Shown: positions 50,690 to 61,017 of the stretch, one piece after another
Position numbering within the stretch: the first letter of the stretch is position 1
How the letters are laid out: the number at the start of each line of letters is the position of its first letter
Assembly: GCA_021790195.1 (NCBI GenBank)
Contig: JAJYIF010000002.1
Span: forward strand, 1 to 64,000
Source of the DNA: Nitrospirota bacterium
GTDB lineage: Bacteria > Nitrospirota > Thermodesulfovibrionia > Thermodesulfovibrionales > UBA9159
Direction of reading: 5' to 3'
Length of the DNA stretch: 64,000 bases
The notes under the pieces: generated by a model
Told to the model about the DNA's origin: nothing
What the model saw: only the letters and a program-made list of their open reading frames with translations
The model's database searches: none
Made by a program: the position numbers and the translations under genes

Positions 50690-52327
50690 ATGGAAAGATA
50701 CGCGAAAGAAATTGTGGAGAAAGCCGTGCGAAGTCTCGGGGCAGGGCAGGTCGATATCGAATTCGAAGTGCCGAGGGAGGAGTTCGGCGACCTTGCCACT
50801 CCCGTCGCGATGGCCCTGTCAAAGCTGTTGAGGAAGGCCCCGAGAAAGGTTGCCGAGGAGATTGTGGGCGCGATAGAAGAAAAGGAGGTATTTGAAAGGA
50901 TAGATATCGCAGGCCCCGGTTACATAAACTTCGCGTTCTCTAAGAAATATCTAATTTCCCTGACGAAGGAGCTCATCTCGCTAAAGGAGAAGTTTATAAG
51001 AAGGGATACCGGCAAGGGTATGAGGGTGCAGGTCGAGTTCGTGAGCGCGAACCCCACGGGTCCTTTGCACCTTGGCCACGGGCGGGGCGCTGCCGTGGGC
51101 GCTGCCCTTTCCAATCTGCTCGAGGCGGCGGGATATTCGGTCGAAAGGGAGTATTACATTAACGATGCCGGCAGACAGGTGAAGCTTCTGGGGCTTTCCG
51201 TCTTTGCAAAATATCAGCAGCAGCTCGGCCTCGAGTACCCTTTCCCGGAAGACGGATACAGGGGCGCTTACGTGGAGGACCTGGCCGGAAAGATCGTTGC
51301 CGGGCACGGCAGCAGGTACTCCGAGATGAGCTTCCAGGAAGCCCAGGATTTCTTCACCGATTTCTCGTACAAGGAGATGCTCCTCGAGATCGAGAAAGAC
51401 CTGAAGGATTTCGGGATCGTGTTCAACACCTGGCAAAGTGAAAGGGAACTTTATGCGAAACATGAAATTGAAAAGGCCATAGATGACCTTATGCTGCGGG
51501 GGCGCACTTATGATAAGGACGGCGCTCTGTGGTTCAAGGCGACTGATTTCGGCGACGATAAAGACAGGGTAATAAGGAAGAGCGACGGGGAGCTCACATA
51601 TTTTGCATCTGACATCGCATATCACAGGAAGAAGATAGAAAAGGGGTTTGCAGAGATAATCGACATCTGGGGCGCCGACCACCACGGCTATATATCGCGG
51701 CTCAAGGCCGTGATACAGGCCCTTGGATACGGCCCGGAGCATCTGACCGTCCTGCTTGTTCAGATGGTGTCCCTCCTGAGAGGGGGAAAGCCCGTCCAGA
51801 TGTCCAAGAGGGCGGGCGAGTTTGTCACTCTTCGCGAGGTGATGGATGAGGTGGGAAGCGACACAGCGAAGTTCATCTTTCTCACGAGACGGCCCGACAG
51901 CCATCTCGAATTCGATCTGGAAGTGGCAAAGGAGCAGTCGGCAGAGAATCCCGTTTTTTATGTCCAGTATGCCAACGCGCGGATCAACAGTATCTTCAAG
52001 AATGCCAAGGAGAAAGGGATCGATGTCTCAGGTCTCGAAGGTTCTGATTTTAGTCTTCTTTCCGCAGGCGAAGAGATGAGGATATTAAAGAAGCTCCTGG
52101 CCTATCCGAGGGTATTCGAGTCCGCTGCAGTGTCGCATGAGCCTCACAGGATAACTTTCTATCTCCAGGAGCTTACCGGGCTCTTTCATCCGTATTACAA
52201 TAAGTACCGGATCGTCACAGACGAAACCGAACTCACGAGGGCCAGGCTTGCTCTTTGCGAGGGTGTTAGGATAGTGCTGAAGGATGGTCTCGGAATACTC
52301 GGCCTGACTGCGCCGGAAAAAATGTAA
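50690..52327 (+). CDS. argS: Arginyl-tRNA synthetase
   Basis: 545 residues. Class I synthetase: HIGH box as FVSANPTGPLHLGHGRGAAVG, KMSKS-like QMSKRAGEFVTL, WGADHHGYISRLKA, the N-terminal tRNA-binding domain, and the C-terminal DALR anticodon domain (ARINSIF ... LQELTGLFHPYYNKYRI). It charges tRNA-Arg with arginine. The ATG at 50690 is preferred over a TTG two codons upstream. Confidence 0.97.
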   Translation: MERYAKEIVEKAVRSLGAGQVDIEFEVPREEFGDLATPVAMALSKLLRKAPRKVAEEIVGAIEEKEVFERIDIAGPGYINFAFSKKYLISLTKELISLKEKFIRRDTGKGMRVQVEFVSANPTGPLHLGHGRGAAVGAALSNLLEAAGYSVEREYYINDAGRQVKLLGLSVFAKYQQQLGLEYPFPEDGYRGAYVEDLAGKIVAGHGSRYSEMSFQEAQDFFTDFSYKEMLLEIEKDLKDFGIVFNTWQSERELYAKHEIEKAIDDLMLRGRTYDKDGALWFKATDFGDDKDRVIRKSDGELTYFASDIAYHRKKIEKGFAEIIDIWGADHHGYISRLKAVIQALGYGPEHLTVLLVQMVSLLRGGKPVQMSKRAGEFVTLREVMDEVGSDTAKFIFLTRRPDSHLEFDLEVAKEQSAENPVFYVQYANARINSIFKNAKEKGIDVSGLEGSDFSLLSAGEEMRILKKLLAYPRVFESAAVSHEPHRITFYLQELTGLFHPYYNKYRIVTDETELTRARLALCEGVRIVLKDGLGILGLTAPEKM

Positions 52328-52356
52328 TTAAGCCCCGGCTTATTGCTGGGCCCAGG

Positions 52357-54195
52357 CTAAAGGTCGACTTTAGTTATCACCCCGTGGAGCTTCTTATAGG
52401 GAAAGTTGTAGAACTGTATGAACGTCGGGGTGATCCGTTTGATCAGGGAAAAGGTCTTCCACATCAGATTTCTTGAGGCGATGTCCTCAAGACCGTAAAG
52501 CACGGTCCTCTCCTCGATTCCGGCATCTTTGAGGAGCTCTTCGACGTCTATTACCTCCATATAGCCCATCTGTATTTCAAAAACCCTCAGTCCTTTTGTT
52601 ATATCTTCCCTGAAAAAACCCGTGACGCCGAAGGGGTCGTCCCGCTTCAGGATAGACAGCAATATGTTTTGCTCGTAAATAATGCCGTGGTAGAACATCG
52701 TCTGAACGATATAGGGAGGCACCTCCTTCGCGTCTTTTATCAGGAAGAGGGCCGTTCCTTTGATAACGGCGGAAGTCCCATGCACCATATTGAACTTGCG
52801 AACGAATTCCTCGATCGGCATGAAGTGCATTCTTTTGTAAAGCTTTTTCTGGCCCTCTGTGTAAAGCAGTATCATGACAAACGGAATGGAGGCAAGGATA
52901 AGCGACCAATAGCCCCCAAAAGGGATCTTGTGCAAGTTCGCCCCGAGGAAGCAGACATCGACCGCGGTAACGAAAATGGAAAGGACCATAAGCAGAGGTT
53001 TTTTGCTCAGATGAAATATCCATGTCATCATTATGCCGGTAAAGGTCATGGTGCCTGTGACCGCAAGTCCGTATGCCGCGGCGAGGCGGCTCGATTCGGT
53101 GAACTCAACCATTATGAACAGCACAGCGAAAAGGAGAAACCAGTTCACGGACGGGATGTATATCTGCGACTTGCGCTCGACAGAGGTGTAATCGACTTTG
53201 AAGATCGGCATAATCCGCGTGGTAATGCCCTGGTATACAATGGAGAACATGCCGCTGATCATCGCCTGCGACGCTATGACGGTAGCCGCAATGCTGGTCA
53301 CGAGAAACGGCACATACAGTTGTCTGGCCTGGTGAAATACCATCTCGAACAGTACGTTCTTCGAGCCGGGATGCGTCATAAGGAACGCTGCCTGGCCGAG
53401 ATAGTTTATGGACAGACAGACAAACACGCCTGTCCATGACTTCCTTATGGGCGCGGAGCCGAGGTGACCCATGTCGGCGTACAGGGCCTCACCTCCCGTG
53501 GCGCAGAGGATTATCTCTCCGAGGACAAAATATCCCTGCCAGCCGTTCTCAGCCAGAAAACGTATGCCGTGCCAAGGGTTTATTGCGGTCAATACCTGCG
53601 GGGACTTCACTATAGACATCATTCCGAAAAGGGCTATGGAGGAAAACCAGACAACCATGATAGGACCGAAGCTGAAAGCCACCTTCTCTGTGCCCTTGCG
53701 CTGATATGAGAACAGTATGACTGCTATAAGCGCAGAGACAAGGACTATGCTCGCCTTCGAAATGTTTTCAAGTCCGGGAATGAGGGCCGAGCCCTCGACC
53801 GCGCTGAGAATACTAATCGCAGGGGTGATGACCCCGTCGCCCATCAAAAGCGAGACTGCCAGAAACGAGAGGACCGTAATGACGGTTTTCCGCTTCTTGG
53901 TCTTAAGCAGTGATACGAGTATCTCCCTGAGCACAATTGTGCCTCCTTCACCTCTTCTGCTGAGGGTCATCGCCAAAAAGTCGTACTGAAGAAAGACGAG
54001 GACCACAAGGGTCCAGATGATCAGAGAGGCCACGCCGAGGATGTTGTCGTAAGTAGGCTTCAGGAGCAGGAATATAACGGTGACCGTGTATATAGGGCTC
54101 GTGCCTATATCGCCGAATACCAGCCCGAGCGCCTTTACAATGCCCGATATCCCACGCTCGGGGGAGGCTGATTTCTGGAGATCGTTTTTTCTCAT
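52357..54195 (-). CDS. kup: KUP-family potassium uptake protein
   Basis: 612 residues from the ATG at 54195. GLVFGDIGTSPIYTV is the KUP signature; about 12 helices follow (GDGVITPAISILSAVEGS, ATGGEALYADMGHLG), then a soluble C-terminal domain of about 170 residues. It takes up K+ with protons. A further upstream ATG (54237) would add 14 hydrophobic residues. Convergent with argS. Confidence 0.95.
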   Translation of the reverse strand: MRKNDLQKSASPERGISGIVKALGLVFGDIGTSPIYTVTVIFLLLKPTYDNILGVASLIIWTLVVLVFLQYDFLAMTLSRRGEGGTIVLREILVSLLKTKKRKTVITVLSFLAVSLLMGDGVITPAISILSAVEGSALIPGLENISKASIVLVSALIAVILFSYQRKGTEKVAFSFGPIMVVWFSSIALFGMMSIVKSPQVLTAINPWHGIRFLAENGWQGYFVLGEIILCATGGEALYADMGHLGSAPIRKSWTGVFVCLSINYLGQAAFLMTHPGSKNVLFEMVFHQARQLYVPFLVTSIAATVIASQAMISGMFSIVYQGITTRIMPIFKVDYTSVERKSQIYIPSVNWFLLFAVLFIMVEFTESSRLAAAYGLAVTGTMTFTGIMMTWIFHLSKKPLLMVLSIFVTAVDVCFLGANLHKIPFGGYWSLILASIPFVMILLYTEGQKKLYKRMHFMPIEEFVRKFNMVHGTSAVIKGTALFLIKDAKEVPPYIVQTMFYHGIIYEQNILLSILKRDDPFGVTGFFREDITKGLRVFEIQMGYMEVIDVEELLKDAGIEERTVLYGLEDIASRNLMWKTFSLIKRITPTFIQFYNFPYKKLHGVITKVDL

Positions 54196-54398
54196 AATGA
54201 GATGAAACACGACAAAAAAGTGTATCAGATATATCACAGGTCAGTAATAAATAGCAACATGCCTCATCCGGAATGCATGGTGAAGCCGCCCAGGCTGCTT
54301 TTGGGTTGCATAAGGACTGCTCCCATGATATGATGATTTTGTCATTGCATTCAGAGAACCGGAGGAGGGGCGGTATCGGATGAAAGGAGGACAAAGAC

Positions 54399-54674
54399 AT
54401 GGGTATTCGCGAGGAAATCGTGAAAGTGGCGTATGAGTTATATGAAAAGAGGGGAAGGGCTGACGGGCATCATGTTGACGACTGGCTGGAAGCGGAGAAG
54501 ATCGTGCTGGCGAGACGCGCAGGCAAGAAAGAGGTTGGGGTGAAGCGGGCGGAGCCTGCCATCAGCAAGGCATCTGCGAAGTTGCCGAAAGAGGAGAAAT
54601 CTAAATCAACGTCTAAGTTTTCTTCGAAAAAGAAAGTTGCCGTCAGGAGGACCCCCTCAGAAAAGACGTTGTGA
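54399..54674 (+). CDS. DUF2934-type small protein with Lys-rich tail
   Basis: 91 residues. The first 45 (EEIVKVAYELYEKRGRADGH, then HVDDWLEAEKIV) match the DUF2934 pattern. The rest is a low-complexity Lys/Ser/Ala tail that could bind nucleic acid. GGAGGAC lies before the ATG. Its stop overlaps the next GTG start (GTGA type), so it is coupled to amrS. Function unknown. Confidence 0.8.
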   Translation: MGIREEIVKVAYELYEKRGRADGHHVDDWLEAEKIVLARRAGKKEVGVKRAEPAISKASAKLPKEEKSKSTSKFSSKKKVAVRRTPSEKTL

Positions 54675-55681
54675 GAGAGGCCAGGTTCTATGAGCCGATC
54701 GGGGACGGAAAGGTAAAGTGCTTTTTATGCGCGCAATATTGCACTATATCTCCGGGCAAGAGGGGCATCTGCGCAGTAAGGGAGAACAGGGAGGGAACGC
54801 TCTATAGCCTTGTCTACGGCAGGGTCATCGCAAGACATATAGATCCTATAGAAAAAAAACCGCTTTTTCATTTTCATCCCGGATCGACTTCTTATTCCAT
54901 AGCGACCGTGGGCTGTAACTTCAAGTGCCTGCACTGCCAGAACTACGAAATATCCCAGTATCCCAAGAAGCATTCCGATATCCCCGGGGAGGACATGACA
55001 CCCGATCAGGTGGTGAGGGAAGCTGAGATTGCCGGGTGCAAGAGCATCTCATACACTTACACCGAGCCGACCGTCTTTATGGAGTTTGCGTACGATTGCG
55101 CAAGGCTCGCCCACGAAAAGGGGATCAGGAATGTCTTTGTCAGCAACGGCTATACAAGTCCCGACGCGGCGAGACTTATCGCCCCTTATCTCGATGGTAA
55201 CAACATAGACCTCAAGGGTGATGATGTCTTTTACAAGAAGGTGGTTGGGGCCAGGCTCCAGCCTGTGCTCGATACAATTAAGCTCATGAAGGAGCTGGGA
55301 GTATGGATCGAGATTACCACCCTTATCATCCCGTCATACAATGATTCCGAGGATTTCCTGAGATGGGTCGCCGAATTCATAAAATCGGTCGATCCCGCTA
55401 TTCCGTGGCACGTGACCCAGTTTTATCCCACATACCAGTTGATGGACAAGCCGAGGACCCCGGTCGCCACCCTTAGAAAGGCGAGGGAGATAGGCATCAG
55501 TGCCGGACTGAAATATGTCTATGAAGGAAATGTGCCGGGCGAGGGAGGCGAGAACACATACTGCCCGTCATGCGGAGAGCCGCTCATTGAGAGGTTCGGC
55601 TTTGCGCTGACCCGGGTCCGGATGGAGGGTTCCAGGTGCTCAAAATGCGGCTCCCCTGTTGATGGGATTGGAATGCCTTGA
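54671..55681 (+). CDS. amrS: AmmeMemoRadiSam system radical SAM enzyme
   Basis: 336 residues from a GTG. N-terminal CFLCAQYCTISPGKRGICAVR, then the radical SAM cluster CNFKCLHCQNYEISQ (CxxxCxxC), and a C-terminal zinc-ribbon-like CPSCGE ... CSKCGSPV. This is the PflA-like AmrS of the AmmeMemoRadiSam trio; the AMMECR1 and MEMO partners are not in the window. Substrate unknown. Confidence 0.92.
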   Translation: MREARFYEPIGDGKVKCFLCAQYCTISPGKRGICAVRENREGTLYSLVYGRVIARHIDPIEKKPLFHFHPGSTSYSIATVGCNFKCLHCQNYEISQYPKKHSDIPGEDMTPDQVVREAEIAGCKSISYTYTEPTVFMEFAYDCARLAHEKGIRNVFVSNGYTSPDAARLIAPYLDGNNIDLKGDDVFYKKVVGARLQPVLDTIKLMKELGVWIEITTLIIPSYNDSEDFLRWVAEFIKSVDPAIPWHVTQFYPTYQLMDKPRTPVATLRKAREIGISAGLKYVYEGNVPGEGGENTYCPSCGEPLIERFGFALTRVRMEGSRCSKCGSPVDGIGMP

Positions 55682-55699
55682 AAGGGTCTTCACTGTCAG

Positions 55700-55727
55700 G
55701 GTGAGGAAATTCTCCTCACCTTTTTTT
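55700..55727 (+). terminator. Terminator after amrS
   Basis: GGTGAGGA-AATTC-TCCTCACC followed by seven T. Typical rho-independent terminator 20 bases after the stop. The next 294 bases hold no feature that I recognise. Confidence 0.92.
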
Positions 55728-56021
55728 GTCCAATAAGAAAAGCAGATTCCGGAGGGGGTAGTGGGGTCATACTGTGTTGACGCTGTAAAATCGTCTTTCA
55801 TCCCCTTTTTCCCGAATGCATTGCCCCGTTAGAATTTTAGTGGATTGGTCTGCAGGTGCAAGCTATGCGGAATCATGCTGCCTCCAATAGTAAGCGAGGA
55901 AGGGACAATTGATATGATGTCAATCATATATGACGTCATGGACTCAAAACTGCTTGTTTGGGGTCGGAACCGGGGGGTGGAAATCATGTCCTAATCTGCG
56001 GGTAAATGTTATACTTTAAAG

Positions 56022-57749
56022 ATGAAAGAATTTCTCACGCTGCGTTTGATCCGTTTTCTCTCTGTGATGCTCGCAATGTCCGTCTTTTCCTGCGCATCTC
56101 AAACCATACGCGCCGGAGGAGGGCCCAGGCCCGCAGCTGAACCACCTGCGGGCGCTTACTATGAATACATTCTCGGATATGAGGCTGAGATGTCGGCGGA
56201 TTGGGAGGATGCGCTCAAACATTACGAAGAGGCGCTCAGACTCGATCCCGATTCGTCTTATATCAAGATCCAGATCAGCTCCATTTACCTGAAACGGGGC
56301 AAGATCAGCGAGGCGATGAAGATCGCTGAAGAGGTTGTGAAGAAGGACCCTGACGACGTCGATGGACTAATGCTGCTCGCCCAGATGTATAACAGTCAGA
56401 AGAAGCTCGACGAGGCCATTTCTCTGTACGAAAAGGTCATCTCCATCGATCCCTCGGAGAGCGATGCGTATCTTCTTGTCGGTGTTTTATACGCCTCAAA
56501 GGAAAGATACGATGACGCCATAAAGGCCCTCGAAGCGCTGCTGAAGCAAAAACCGGACTCCATGATGGCCATGTATTATCTCGGCGCGGTCTACATGGAG
56601 GCGAAGAAGTACGACAAGGCGGAAGACTATTTAAAGAGCGCCATTGAGCTTCGGCCGAGCTTCCAGCCTGCATACTTCAATCTGGGCATTATCTATGAGA
56701 TTAAAGAAGAGTGGGACAAGGCCGGAGCATATTACAGAAAGGCGTCTGAGCTGAATCCGCACGATATGCGGGCGAAAGAGAGACTGAGCCAGATATATCT
56801 GAAGCAAAAGAACGTGAATAAGGCGATTGAGGAACTGAAGGAAGTCGGAGACCAGGACCCTGCGAACGTGGACGTCCATATGAGACTCGGGCTTCTTTAT
56901 CTCGATGAAAAGCAGTATGACAGGGCGCTTGAGGAGTTCAGGCTTGTCATCGAGGCAAAGCCTGCGGATCCGACCCCGAGGTTTTATCTCGGCCTTACGC
57001 TGGAGGAGCTGGATAAATACAACGAGGCCCTGGAAGAGTTCAAGAAGATTGTTTCGATCGACCCGAAGAATGTCAACGCCTTTCTTCATATAGGTCTCAT
57101 TTATGGAAAGATGAAGCAGTATGATGAAGCCGTGAAGGTGTATCGGGAGGTGCTTTCCTTTGACAAGGAGAAGCCGGAGGTTTACCTCTATCTGGGCCTC
57201 ACCTATTCGGAGGCAAAGGAATATAAGAAGGCGGAAGACGCTTTTAAGGAAGGGCTTTCTTTATTTCGCGACAACGAAGATCTTTTGTTCAACCTCGCTG
57301 TCCTGAGTGAAAAGATCAAGAAGTACGATGAAATGGAAAGATACCTCAAGAAGATTATCGAGAAGAACCCTAAACATACGGATGCCCTTAACTATCTCGG
57401 CTATAGTTATGCTGACAGGGGAGTCCATCTCGAAGAGGCGCTGTCACTGATCAACAGGGCACTTCAGCTTAAACCGGACAACGGCTATATAATCGACAGT
57501 CTGGGTTGGGTCTATTTCAGGCTCGGGAAGAATGCAGAGGCCCTTCGCTATTTACAGAAGGCCTCCGAAACGGTAAAGGACGACCCCGTTGTCTACGAGC
57601 ATCTCGGAGATGTGTATTATGCCGAAGGCTCCAAGGAGTCTGCGCTCAAGGCATGGGAGAAGTCGCTTCAATTCAGCGACAAGGAAGAAGACTTAAAGGG
57701 GCGGGTCGAAGAAAAGATAAGAAAGCTCAAGTCCGAGATATCCAAATAG
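56022..57749 (+). CDS. TPR lipoprotein
   Basis: 575 residues. Lipoprotein signal: a hydrophobic helix then lipobox AMSVFSC near residue 24. From about residue 45 to the end roughly 14-15 tetratricopeptide repeats (for example DALKHYEEALRLDPDSSYIK, DALNYLGYSYADRGVHLEEA). Such proteins scaffold outer-membrane or polysaccharide machinery. It is 9 bases before ispE. Confidence 0.9.
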   Translation: MKEFLTLRLIRFLSVMLAMSVFSCASQTIRAGGGPRPAAEPPAGAYYEYILGYEAEMSADWEDALKHYEEALRLDPDSSYIKIQISSIYLKRGKISEAMKIAEEVVKKDPDDVDGLMLLAQMYNSQKKLDEAISLYEKVISIDPSESDAYLLVGVLYASKERYDDAIKALEALLKQKPDSMMAMYYLGAVYMEAKKYDKAEDYLKSAIELRPSFQPAYFNLGIIYEIKEEWDKAGAYYRKASELNPHDMRAKERLSQIYLKQKNVNKAIEELKEVGDQDPANVDVHMRLGLLYLDEKQYDRALEEFRLVIEAKPADPTPRFYLGLTLEELDKYNEALEEFKKIVSIDPKNVNAFLHIGLIYGKMKQYDEAVKVYREVLSFDKEKPEVYLYLGLTYSEAKEYKKAEDAFKEGLSLFRDNEDLLFNLAVLSEKIKKYDEMERYLKKIIEKNPKHTDALNYLGYSYADRGVHLEEALSLINRALQLKPDNGYIIDSLGWVYFRLGKNAEALRYLQKASETVKDDPVVYEHLGDVYYAEGSKESALKAWEKSLQFSDKEEDLKGRVEEKIRKLKSEISK

Positions 57750-57758
57750 CGTCAAGCA

Positions 57759-58628
57759 ATGCTTACCCTCAAGGCCCCTGCTAAGATAAACTGGTTCCTG
57801 AATGTGCTGGGCAAGAGAAATGACGGTTACCACGATATCGTCAGTCTTATGCAATGGGTTGACCTGTACGATTCTCTGGCCATAGATCATTCCGACAAAG
57901 TCGAGGTTGTCACCGAAAGCGGCATAAGGACTGAAGACAACCTGGTCTATAAGGCGGCGATGCTGGTCAGAGAGAAGGCGGGCATCAACTCGGGCGTCCG
58001 GATAGCCCTTAAGAAAGAGGTGCCCATGGCCGCGGGAATGGGCGGCGGAAGCAGCGACGCGGCCTTCACGGTTATGGGTCTGGACAGATATTGGGGGCTT
58101 GATATGGGCATCCAGGAGCTCGCCGGACTCGGGGCGATGCTCGGCTCTGACGTCCCCTTTTTTTTTCATGGCCCTGCATCTGTCATCGGGGGCAGGGGCG
58201 AGATCGTTACGCCCGTAAAGCTCCGGAGGCCCCATGTGCTTTTACTTGTGAAGCCGCCGGTGGAAGTGTCAACGGCGTGGGCATATTCTGAGATAGACAG
58301 GCATTCGTCGTCTTTTTCGCCCGGGGAGGAGTTGACAAAGAAAGACAATAATATTAAACTGTTTTGTCGTGCTCTTGAAGAAGGGGACTTCGCTTTACTG
58401 TCCTCGATCCGGGGAAACGACTTTGAGTCCGTTGCAGTCAGCAAGTATCCCGTAATAGGCGACATTAAACATGGACTTTTGAAGAAGGGGGCTCTTTTCG
58501 CCGCTATGAGCGGGAGCGGACCGACTGTTTTCGGAGTATTTGCCTCCGAGCAGATAGCCAAAGAGGCGATGCGGCAAATGCTGCCAAATTGGTGCAGGGT
58601 TGTAAAGACCGTGGCAAGTGATTGGTGA
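57759..58628 (+). CDS. ispE: 4-diphosphocytidyl-2-C-methyl-D-erythritol kinase
   Basis: 289 residues, GHMP kinase: LKAPAKINWFLNVLGKRNDGY, ATP loop VPMAAGMGGGSSDAAF, LGSDVPFFFHG and C-terminal MSGSGPTVFG. It phosphorylates CDP-methylerythritol in the MEP isoprenoid pathway. The gene order with prs, rplY and pth is common in these phyla. Confidence 0.97.
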   Translation: MLTLKAPAKINWFLNVLGKRNDGYHDIVSLMQWVDLYDSLAIDHSDKVEVVTESGIRTEDNLVYKAAMLVREKAGINSGVRIALKKEVPMAAGMGGGSSDAAFTVMGLDRYWGLDMGIQELAGLGAMLGSDVPFFFHGPASVIGGRGEIVTPVKLRRPHVLLLVKPPVEVSTAWAYSEIDRHSSSFSPGEELTKKDNNIKLFCRALEEGDFALLSSIRGNDFESVAVSKYPVIGDIKHGLLKKGALFAAMSGSGPTVFGVFASEQIAKEAMRQMLPNWCRVVKTVASDW

Positions 58629-58700
58629 CGCGTAATGTGTGATTGGGGCAAGGATGTTTTACACTCTTAATGCCTCGCGCATGACGCATTACGAAGAATT

Positions 58701-58775
58701 TGGGGCGTCGACAAATGGCAAGTCAGGAGACTTTGGATCTCCCATCTGGAGGTTCGAGTCCTCCCGCCCCAGCCA
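58701..58775 (+). tRNA. tRNA-Gln (anticodon TTG)
   Basis: 75 bases including an encoded CCA. Acceptor stem TGGGGCG pairs with CGCCCCA; anticodon loop CTTTGGA; T arm GGAGGTTCGAGTCCTCC. The gap from ispE has a TGACGCGTAATG-like short repeat with an inverted match near 58686. Confidence 0.97.
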
Positions 58776-58840
58776 GTAAACAGTGAGCATTGGATAGAGT
58801 AGGGAGAGATGTTGACACTGATATATATTGGGGAGGTTAG

Positions 58841-59782
58841 ATGCCGGAAGGAATAAAGGTCATAAGCGGAAGCAGTCATATGGCTCTGGCGCAGGAGGTC
58901 GTGGCCAATCTCGGTATATCTGTTTGTGATACCACTGTCACCAACTTCAGCGACGGCGAGATCACGGTCCAGATAAACGAGAATGTGAGAGGTACGGACG
59001 CATTTGTGGTCCAGTCTACCTGTCCCCCGGTCAACGACAATATGATGAAGCTGTTGTTGATAATCGATGCCCTTAAAAGGGCGTCTGCCGGGAGGATAAC
59101 GGCGGTGATGCCGTATTATGGATATGCGCGTCAGGACCGGAAAGTCCAGCCGCGAGTGCCCATATCGTCCAAGCTTGTGGCCGATCTGATAACTGTGGCG
59201 GGCGCCAACAGGGTGCTCTCTGTGGACCTTCACGCAGGACAGATACAAGGTTTTTTCAACATCCCGGTCGATCATCTTTACGCCTCTCCGGTCCTGGCGG
59301 ATTATGTCAGGAGCAGGAATTTCAAAGACCTCGTCATAGTCTCCCCCGACGCCGGCGGCGTGGAGAGGGCGAGGTCATTTGCGAAGAGACTGCAGAGCTC
59401 CCTGGCGATCATTGACAAGAGGCGCGAAAAGGCGAACGTTTCGCAGGTCATGAATGTTATAGGCGACGTGCAGGGCCGGGATGCGCTCATACTGGACGAT
59501 ATGATAGACACTGCCGGGACGACTACGCAGGCTGCGGAGGCGCTCAAGGAAAAGGGCGCCAAGACGGTAGTTGCCGCGTCGACGCACGCGGTCCTTTCAG
59601 GGCCTGCCATCGACAGGGTCAATGCCTCATCTCTCGAAGAGGTGATAGTGACGAACACGATACCGCTTGACAGCAAGAAGGAGAAATGCAAGAAGCTCAC
59701 GGTCTTGAGCATTGCGCCTCTGCTGGCTGAAGCGATAAAGAGGATTCACGAAGAATCTTCTATAAGCTCGCTTTTTGTATGA
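58841..59782 (+). CDS. prs: Ribose-phosphate pyrophosphokinase
   Basis: 313 residues. [55 protein letters not shown] and the PRPP loop [19 protein letters not shown]. It makes PRPP from ribose 5-phosphate and ATP, for nucleotides, His and Trp, and here also for the UbiA-type phosphoribosyltransferase. GGGGAGG precedes the ATG. Confidence 0.97.
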   Translation: MPEGIKVISGSSHMALAQEVVANLGISVCDTTVTNFSDGEITVQINENVRGTDAFVVQSTCPPVNDNMMKLLLIIDALKRASAGRITAVMPYYGYARQDRKVQPRVPISSKLVADLITVAGANRVLSVDLHAGQIQGFFNIPVDHLYASPVLADYVRSRNFKDLVIVSPDAGGVERARSFAKRLQSSLAIIDKRREKANVSQVMNVIGDVQGRDALILDDMIDTAGTTTQAAEALKEKGAKTVVAASTHAVLSGPAIDRVNASSLEEVIVTNTIPLDSKKEKCKKLTVLSIAPLLAEAIKRIHEESSISSLFV

Positions 59783-59800
59783 ATCTGATAGGAGGAAAGA

Positions 59801-60463
59801 ATGGAAAGGATTACGCTCAACGCTGAGAAAAGAGATAGAACGGGGAAGGGAGTTGCGAGGACCCTGAGAAGAGAGGGGCAGATCCCCGGGGTCCTTTACA
59901 GAGGAGGAAGTTCGCTGCCCATAAAGATAAACAGGAAGGAGCTCTCTACCTTTATGCAGGCCACGGCAGGCGAACAGGTCATGGTGAACCTGCAGTTTTC
60001 CGGCGGTGAAAAGAAGCTGGCCTTGATGAAAGACTATCAGGTGGATCCTGTGGAGGGGGACCTTCTGCATACGGATTTCTTCGAGGTCTCTCTCACGGAA
60101 GAGATCAAGGTCACGGTTTCGATAACTGCCGTGGGCGAGGCGGTCGGCGTCAAGAGGGACGGCGGCATCCTTCAACACGGGGTGAGAGACATCGAGATAC
60201 AGTGCCTGCCCGACAGAGTCCCGGGACACGTAGAAGTGGATGTATCGGGTCTCGAAGCCGGCAAATCAATCCATGTGGGTGATTTGGCCCTTGGTGAAGG
60301 CATTAAGATACTTAGCGATCCGGGAGAACTCATCGCCACCGTCGCGCTGCCTGTGGTCGAAGAGGCGGCGCCTGCCCCTGCTGCGGCTGCTGCTGCGGAG
60401 ACTGCGGAGCCTGAGGTCATCAAGAAGGGCAAGAAGGAAGAGGAAGCGGGAGAGAAAGCCTAA
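59801..60463 (+). CDS. rplY: Ribosomal protein bL25 (CTC family)
   Basis: 220 residues: the L25 domain (LNAEKRDRTGKGVARTLRRE, PGVLYRGG) binds 5S rRNA, and the TL5/CTC C-terminal beta domain follows. The tail is Ala-rich then Lys/Glu-rich. GATAGGAGGA precedes the ATG. Its stop abuts the pth start. Confidence 0.95.
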   Translation: MERITLNAEKRDRTGKGVARTLRREGQIPGVLYRGGSSLPIKINRKELSTFMQATAGEQVMVNLQFSGGEKKLALMKDYQVDPVEGDLLHTDFFEVSLTEEIKVTVSITAVGEAVGVKRDGGILQHGVRDIEIQCLPDRVPGHVEVDVSGLEAGKSIHVGDLALGEGIKILSDPGELIATVALPVVEEAAPAPAAAAAAETAEPEVIKKGKKEEEAGEKA

Positions 60464-61015
60464 TTGTGGGTCGTTGTCGGTCTTGGTAATCCTGGCAGGA
60501 GATATTCGAAAACCAGGCACAATGTCGGCTTCATGGTTGTTGATGAGATAGCTGGACGCAACGAGATAGAACTTAGAGAAAAAGAATCATATTTGTTTGG
60601 AAGAGGCTCCGTCGGGGACACGGAAGTTGTACTCGCGGAGCCTTTGACGTTCATGAACAGAAGCGGGCTTGCGGTGAGGGCTGTTATGTCGAAATACAGC
60701 GTGCAGCCGGAAAACCTTATCGTGGTCCACGATGACATAGACATGGAAACAGGTAAGTTGAAGATACGGGAGAGGGGCTCATCCGGAGGTCACAAGGGAA
60801 TAGAATCCGTCATAGAAAGCACGGGGACGAGAGACTTCATCAGGGTCAAGATCGGCATCGGCAGGGAAGAAGGTGTCGCTGCCGAGGACTATGTCCTGGG
60901 CAAGTTTAGAAAAGACGAAGTGCCGATGATAAAGGAAGCTGTAGTCCGGGCTGCTGACGCCATCGCCGCCATCCTGAAAGAGGGCGCCGGTAAGGCCATG
61001 AATAAATTCAACTGA
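60464..61015 (+). CDS. pth: Peptidyl-tRNA hydrolase
   Basis: 183 residues from a TTG immediately after the rplY stop. VVVGLGNPGRRYSKTRHNVG with the catalytic His, PLTFMNRSGLAV, VVHDDIDMETGKLKIRERGS and SSGGHKGIESVIES are all Pth signatures. It releases peptides from dropped-off peptidyl-tRNA. The rplY-pth pairing is widespread. Confidence 0.96.
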   Translation: MWVVVGLGNPGRRYSKTRHNVGFMVVDEIAGRNEIELREKESYLFGRGSVGDTEVVLAEPLTFMNRSGLAVRAVMSKYSVQPENLIVVHDDIDMETGKLKIRERGSSGGHKGIESVIESTGTRDFIRVKIGIGREEGVAAEDYVLGKFRKDEVPMIKEAVVRAADAIAAILKEGAGKAMNKFN

Positions 61016-61017
61016 GT